Source: Cheilinus undulatus
Lineage: Eukaryota > Chordata > Actinopteri > Labriformes > Labridae
NCBI RefSeq assembly: GCF_018320785.1
Contig: NC_054876.1
Location: 22,652,212 to 22,716,211 of the forward strand
DNA length: 64,000 nucleotides
Reading direction: 5' to 3'
Below the pieces are notes generated by a model that was given only the letters and a program-made list of their open reading frames with translations, searched no databases and was not told the DNA's origin. Position numbers and translations under genes: made by a program. Below, piece by piece: positions 58,376 through 64,000 of this stretch (position 1 is its first letter; every line of letters begins with the position of its first letter).

Positions 58376-61300
58376 TTTGAGGGAAAGTATATTTTTTCTG
58401 CCATAGAATCCCCTTATATCATCCTGATACATTTGCAGTGGCTCTTGTCAGTCATTTTTTCACTTCTGTTAGTAAAATCACAATAAATCAAATCCCCACT
58501 TTATCTCGGTATTGATCAGTACTTTACCTTTGAGACTGGAATATTAGCACAGGAGTGCTTTGAGTGAAATGCTAATGTTAGCATGATATTATTATTGCAA
58601 TGACATATATATGCTCATGTTTGGGGAGTATAATTATTCACTACATTTATAATCAGCTGGCATTCATCATGTTATTCTTAGAGCTGTGAGTTTTAGATAC
58701 AAAACAAAGAAGTGAACTGAAATTTGATCTAATGATGGTGTCAGCTGCAAATTAAGGGCATCATAAAAGTCTCAGTACATCCTCCAGTTACATGATTATG
58801 TGCACCAAATTAATTCACCATTAATCACTTTATGAGTTCATCAAATAATTGTTCATGTATTTAATACTAAATACTTGCTTTGCCACTATCACTATTTTCA
58901 TTTTTGTAACTCTCCACTTTAGTAACATCTGCTCATCAATGGATGTAATTTTACATAATTATTTTCTATCACCTTTACATTAGGTTCTCTTTCACACAGC
59001 CAATAATCTTTAAGAAAGGTCATGGCCTTCAGTAACCTGACACACCAGATGGATGTGTTTCACACATCCATCTGGAAAACCTTGAATATACAGCGTTTGG
59101 GAAAGGGCAGAGCCTTTGAAAAAGAACTTGGAGGGTGACTGGATGAACATTCTGTCTGTCACATCTTTACATCTTTAAAACACGTGACATAGCCGCTAAC
59201 AAGCTGTGCCTGCGCCCCTACTGACTAGGCTAAACTCCATAAAGAACTACATAATGTGAACCATAGCTACTGTAGACATGTCAGTACACAACTTTTGTGG
59301 TTTTGTAACCAAAAACCACTCAATGTTGTTCTCAGGTCTTTTTTTAACAAAGAAATGTCGTCAAGTTCTGATTAAACCTACGCTTTAGCAGCATCCATGC
59401 TAATGTCTTCCGCCATAATTGCACCAGCCTTTTCTTGCTGCTTGCATATGTCACGACTCTGAAAGTACTGCCCCTTGATGCTGATTGGTCCTGTCACTTT
59501 CTAACCGGGCCCAAACAGTTCAAATGTGAGCTTTGCAAGATGGATTTGCCAATGATAAACACGGAAACGGGCAAATCCATCTGCTTTGCAAGGTTAGGCC
59601 TTCAGATGAAATGTTACAAATTCAAAACTCCCTCTTTAAAGAACTTTGTGAAAGGGCATTATTAATCATTTACTAATTTTTGTGCCTTTACCTTAACATT
59701 GGTTTCATAATGCCAGACTCTTCTTAAATGACCAAAACATAGGCACTCTTGGAGATCTCTACAGAGTCACATGTCAGAAACCAAAAGAGAGGAAGATTCA
59801 TATAAAAGTGCTCATATGAAGAGATTAACAGTCTTGTCCCACTTGGCCATGGCTCCAAACCAACTGCAGTCAGACCAATCTGGTCCTAATCAGAGCCATG
59901 TTGTAGTAAAGCACAGGTCTGGGTCTCTGATTCCCATTTAAGGCAGTGTACCATTGAAGTATCTCAGCCAGAAATACAGAATTAGCCAACTTTAGTCTCC
60001 TTTAAAAAAGAGTACTAAAACACATTGCGTTGTACTGAATGTTTTCCCTGTTGTACCGATTGTATGACAATAATAACAGACTAAACTGACTTTATGCAGC
60101 TCTAAATAGAAAACAGAGGTAGTGAAACCTTGGCTGTCACTAAAGCAACCGTCAGAAGACACATAGACTACAGAATGTAAATGCTCTTTGTCAAAAACCA
60201 CAGGAACAGCTTCATTATAAGGGCGACCTCTTGTCAAATCTTTGGGTAAGCCTACAAGTGCAGACCACATGGTATCAAAGGCACATATTACAATATTTAT
60301 CCAGAGATAATTGCAAATGCAGCTAATGTTTTCATACGTGAGAAAGCTCACATTGCGGGTTATCAGCCCTGTATCATGTGAGACCATGGCAAACCCGACA
60401 TAAGACAGAGGCCTGATAGCACAAAGACTGTGTGATTACACATGTATGTTTTCTATGATAACACAGTGACCTGCTAATCAGCCAATTTTATATTTTCAGA
60501 TTAACATGCTAGAAAAGTGTTGACCTAGTTCTTATTATGTGAGTTATTAGTCTGCAGATATTGCATTGTTTTAAAGATTAGACTATCATGCTAGGGTGTT
60601 TGTGTTTGACTTTGACCAAGTCTATCACTGAAGTCGAACTGGCCCTGTGCATTGGGTCATTTAAAGAAAATTTGATCACACTGTGGAAATGTTGGGTAGG
60701 TTTGATTATGTTCAGAGAATACCATGTGGTTTTGTTTTCTAGTGATAAAGTTTAGTACGCTAAAAACTTATGATAGAGCATTGATTATACACCAAAGTAT
60801 AGAACAGAAACTTAAAGATGTGGTTAATACATTCAAATCAGAAGCACTTTTTAATGTCCTCCAATATCTGCAGGGGCCAAGTCTTGTTGGCTAGTATAAA
60901 CATCTGAAATAAGCCATGTATTGAACATCTAACTTTATACAATACAATCCCTGGAACATGACCCTGAATGCTCATCAACATGGTTTGATTAGGTTTGACA
61001 TTCAAATTTAGATATTGCTGAGCTCTGAATTATACCATTTCCACTAAGACCAATTGTAGATCCTATTTTTCTTCTTTTTGTTGCAGAAAAGCTTAAGGTC
61101 CTAAAAAGTAGACAGGTTTTTTATAAAAATCTGCAGCTTTGTATTTATAGTGAGCATGGACATGCGCTTATACAAAACAATTTGTTAAAAACACGTTTTA
61201 CTAGTCTGAATGTCGGGACTCAGGCTGTGAAGATAATTAGGTCAGGCAGTCTGCCTCACTCTGCTTCCATCACAGAGGGTGAAAAGTTTAATGTGCGATA

Positions 61301-61900
61301 GCAAAGAGGTGGCAGCATGAACTGAGGAAGGGCAAGGCATGGACAGGAAAACCTCGACAGCCTCAACAAGTGCAGTGAATCATACAACGGCTGGCTAATG
61401 TGTTTGTTTTCAAGGTGGATTGAACAGAGGGTTAATGGAAGTCTTCTCCTTCTGGGCTTCAGCCAAAACTTAGAGCTGGTGATGATTAGACAGAGATGAG
61501 TAACCTCAAGGCCCCATCTGTCTCTGACTTTCTAAAAACTTTCTCTTGTCGTTGTTCTCTTTATTTCTTTTTCTCTCTCAGAGTTGATCTAACCCCATTC
61601 ACCCATCATCTGTCTTGACAACAGGCGGTGGCATGTTGCAAATTGGTCATTTAGTCTATAAAGAAACGTCAAAAATACTCATCTTAAGAGAGATGTATGC
61701 TTAGCATGTGCTTTTCATTTCACTTAAATATTTCAGCACATTCTGGACTTTGTACAAAATAAAGCACACTGGCTGTAATCAGTTGCATGTCCACCAATAT
61801 GACTTATTTTTCACAAAACTTCAGAGGCATCAAATATCTATGGCCCAGACAGTGAATGTTGTGTTTCTTACACATAAATAAATGATTGTGTTAAAAGTTA
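58376..61900. other. intergenic stretch with no recognised gene
   Basis: Small open frames (59435-59665 plus, 60387-59992 minus) show no family resemblance and no convincing exon borders. I find no RNA gene or paired repeat ends. Confidence 0.4.
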
Positions 61901-61929
61901 AAGGGATATTTTAGTATTTTTGGAGTTGA

Positions 61930-63150
61930 GTTGTATGAGATACTTGGCAACAGTGGTGGCATTAGCCTCCAGTAATTTCAGTGTATTGCTCCTTTAAGGA
62001 GATCGCACTGTGGGCACCAGCAAGAAAGCTAGGCTGTTGAGAACTACAGACGGATAAAGTTACTTCATATAATTTAGAGAGTTTAACTCGAAAATGGTCC
62101 CTAAAACAATACTGGTTCAATTGTATGCTATATCAAAATGTTGATGTGCATTTTTCACCCAGAAGGCCTCTGTGTTTGGTACTACTTTGCAAAGTAAGCT
62201 TTGGCTACGTTTTCTCCCGCCTCGGCATTACTAGCAATCCGATCAGCTGTTTGGATATGTCTACCTTGCAAGAGACAACAATGACAGACTAAACTCAAAC
62301 TAGTTGTTTCAGTTCAACAGTTGACACATTGTTTTCATAAAGTAAACACATTACTCTGACTGTGGCTTAGCTATTTGACAGACATCGGAGAAGAAAGTGA
62401 CAGCTGTAAACTTACCTGGAAGACAAATTTTTATTCAGTTCTTCTGGTCGGGGTTGGTTTCTCCAAATGATTGCCCAAAAGTTGAAGAGGGTCAGTAAAA
62501 AAAACAGCATTCAGTAAGACAGAGAACTCTGGCTGGGGAGTGATGCAGGCTGTTGGCATCTTTGAGCTGCTATACTCTGATTAGGAAAGCCTTGAAGAAG
62601 TGTTGAAGAAGTCCAACTCGTGACAACAGTAGCTCTTTGGGTTTGTGTGCATGGGCTAACAGTTTGCACACCTACACCACCAGGTAACTTGGGATCTCAC
62701 TTGCGCACCAGTTTCAGTTAAAGTTTTTCCCCTCTCTCTTTCAGCCCACTGAGTCTCCATCTGCAGAGGTTGTACTTCTGTGTAGTCTAAATTTTAGTTT
62801 TGTTTTAGCTTAATTTGTTTTTATTGTTTCTGAGGAAGTGTGTATGTCCACGCATCTGACCTGGAGATGGCAATATGAGGCGGAAGAACATGTATCTGTA
62901 GCTTGCATTGCAAAATAGTGCCAAACAAAGGCTTGCTATGTGAAAAATGAAATGCTTAAAAATGTTCAAAGTAGAATACATTTGAGCCAGTATTGGTTTT
63001 TTTGGCCCACGTTTACCTAAAACTTGCTCAATTTCATGGAGCAACTGTACCAATCTGTAGCGCTGTATAGCCTAGCTTCCTGGCCGGTGCCCACTGCTGA
63101 CTGCTTGAAAGTGCAATGCACTCTGAAAACACATCTAGTTTTGAGAGCAT
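61930..63150. mobile_element. element with long imperfect terminal inverted repeats
   Basis: GTGGGCACCAGCAAGAAAGC (62010 on) is matched in complement by GTGGGCACCGGCCAGGAAGC ending at 63069-63094, each followed by TAGGCT. Outward of these, TCAGTGTATTGCTCCTTT on the left resembles the complement of AAAGTGCAATGCACTCTGA on the right. About 1 kb lies between the arms. The outer ends and target duplication are not resolved, so the class is unknown. No coding content is seen. Confidence 0.6.
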
Positions 63151-63869
63151 TTTTAATTTTAGAACGTATAAGAATCTGATTCCCAGATACAGATTATAAC
63201 CCCTGCATGCTCCCTTTTTGTATGTCTTTTTTCTAAAAACAGTATATACGATTTTTATTTGAAAATATTGTCATACAAATATCCAGCATACATGGGCATG
63301 GTGTGATGAAGGCTCTGAAAGTATGATTCATAAATAAACTTGCTTTAAACAAGTTAGGGTGTGAGTCAGAGGTGGGAGTGTCCCATTCCTTAAGAGTGTG
63401 ACACTGTCACAACACATGACATCCTGTCTTTTTCTTGGCCTCCGCACTTCACTACCTTGATACTGAGCATTACAATGTGTGGTTGTACATTCTCGCTCTC
63501 CAGCCTCCAATAACATTTGGTGTAATGACTTATTCCATATTTTGCATTTGATTGAATGTGAAATGGTTTTGCTTTGCTGTGTTTATGCTGTCATGCAATG
63601 GGCCTCTGTCCGTGTCCTGACAGAGGTGAAGCTGTTGGAGATCTGGGTCCTCAGGGGAAGGGTTATAAATCATCTGGTATTTGGCAGAAGAATATTAAGC
63701 TATTAAAGAACTAATACTGAGAAAAGAGATATCCCATCTGCCTCTCTTTCAATTGTTTGCTAAAATATCTCCAAAATGAGAAAAGATGAACTCATAATGC
63801 CTGTTCATTAAGTTTTCATTTGGGCAGTTGGTGGTTTCAATCGTGGTGAGTATAATTTGGCTTTTAACA

Positions 63870-64000
63870 AGTCACTTGTTAATCAATATTCCTGGCTACC
63901 ATTACACCATGAAAACAAAAGAACACTCAAAGCAATTCAAAGAAAAGGTTTACTAAATGAAAAGTATAAGTCGGGGGAAGGATAGAACATTTTTTCCAAG
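63870..64000 (+). mobile_element. Tc1-like transposon, family 2, copy 3, cut by the window edge
   Basis: TTCCTGGCTACCATTACACC followed by ATGAAAACAAAAGAACACTC closely matches the segment near 18930 within copy 1. It begins internally, so the left terminal repeat is missing, and continues past 64000. Confidence 0.8.

Noticed and set aside
59435-59665. 76-codon plus-strand open frame with several cysteines
   Set aside because: Cysteine spacing fits no zinc-finger type and no exon borders are evident.

Overview
The window looks like teleost fish nuclear DNA. It is AT-rich, its genes are split by short GT-AG introns, and it is loaded with Tc1/mariner and hAT elements, tRNA-derived SINEs and piggyBac-type MITEs of the kind common in fish. 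Gene calls rest on exons joined by eye at GT-AG sites with phase checked; protein identities come from family recognition, not from a search.

Layout. A fragment of a THAP/DDE-type transposase-like gene sits at the left edge (minus). A mobile-element belt follows: a decayed Tc1-like element, then two hAT MITEs stacked on one target site. abhd11 (plus, 6 exons, 6067-14323) carries a hAT element and a Tc1-like element in its introns. From 17.7 to 56.0 kb every gene is on the minus strand: a coiled-coil gene resembling the BICD-family-like cargo adaptors (17703-23350), sumf2 (27335-30902), cct6a (35096-43694), nipsnap2 (46381-54154) and mrps17 (55026-55966). From 56.4 to 64 kb I see no gene, only repeats.

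The block sumf2-cct6a-nipsnap2-mrps17 matches the order known from human 7p11.2, except that no PSPH is visible between cct6a and nipsnap2. Three of the products act in mitochondria (ABHD11, NIPSNAP2, MRPS17), one in the ER lumen (SUMF2) and one is a cytosolic chaperonin subunit (CCT6A). No operon-like co-regulation is implied.

Most interesting: three intact-looking copies, plus one decayed copy, of an H/ACA snoRNA in three introns of cct6a, each with two hairpins and a terminal ACA or AUA. Also notable are two different hAT MITEs lying end to end with three copies of the palindrome GTCTAGAC, and several non-autonomous elements with perfect target duplications.
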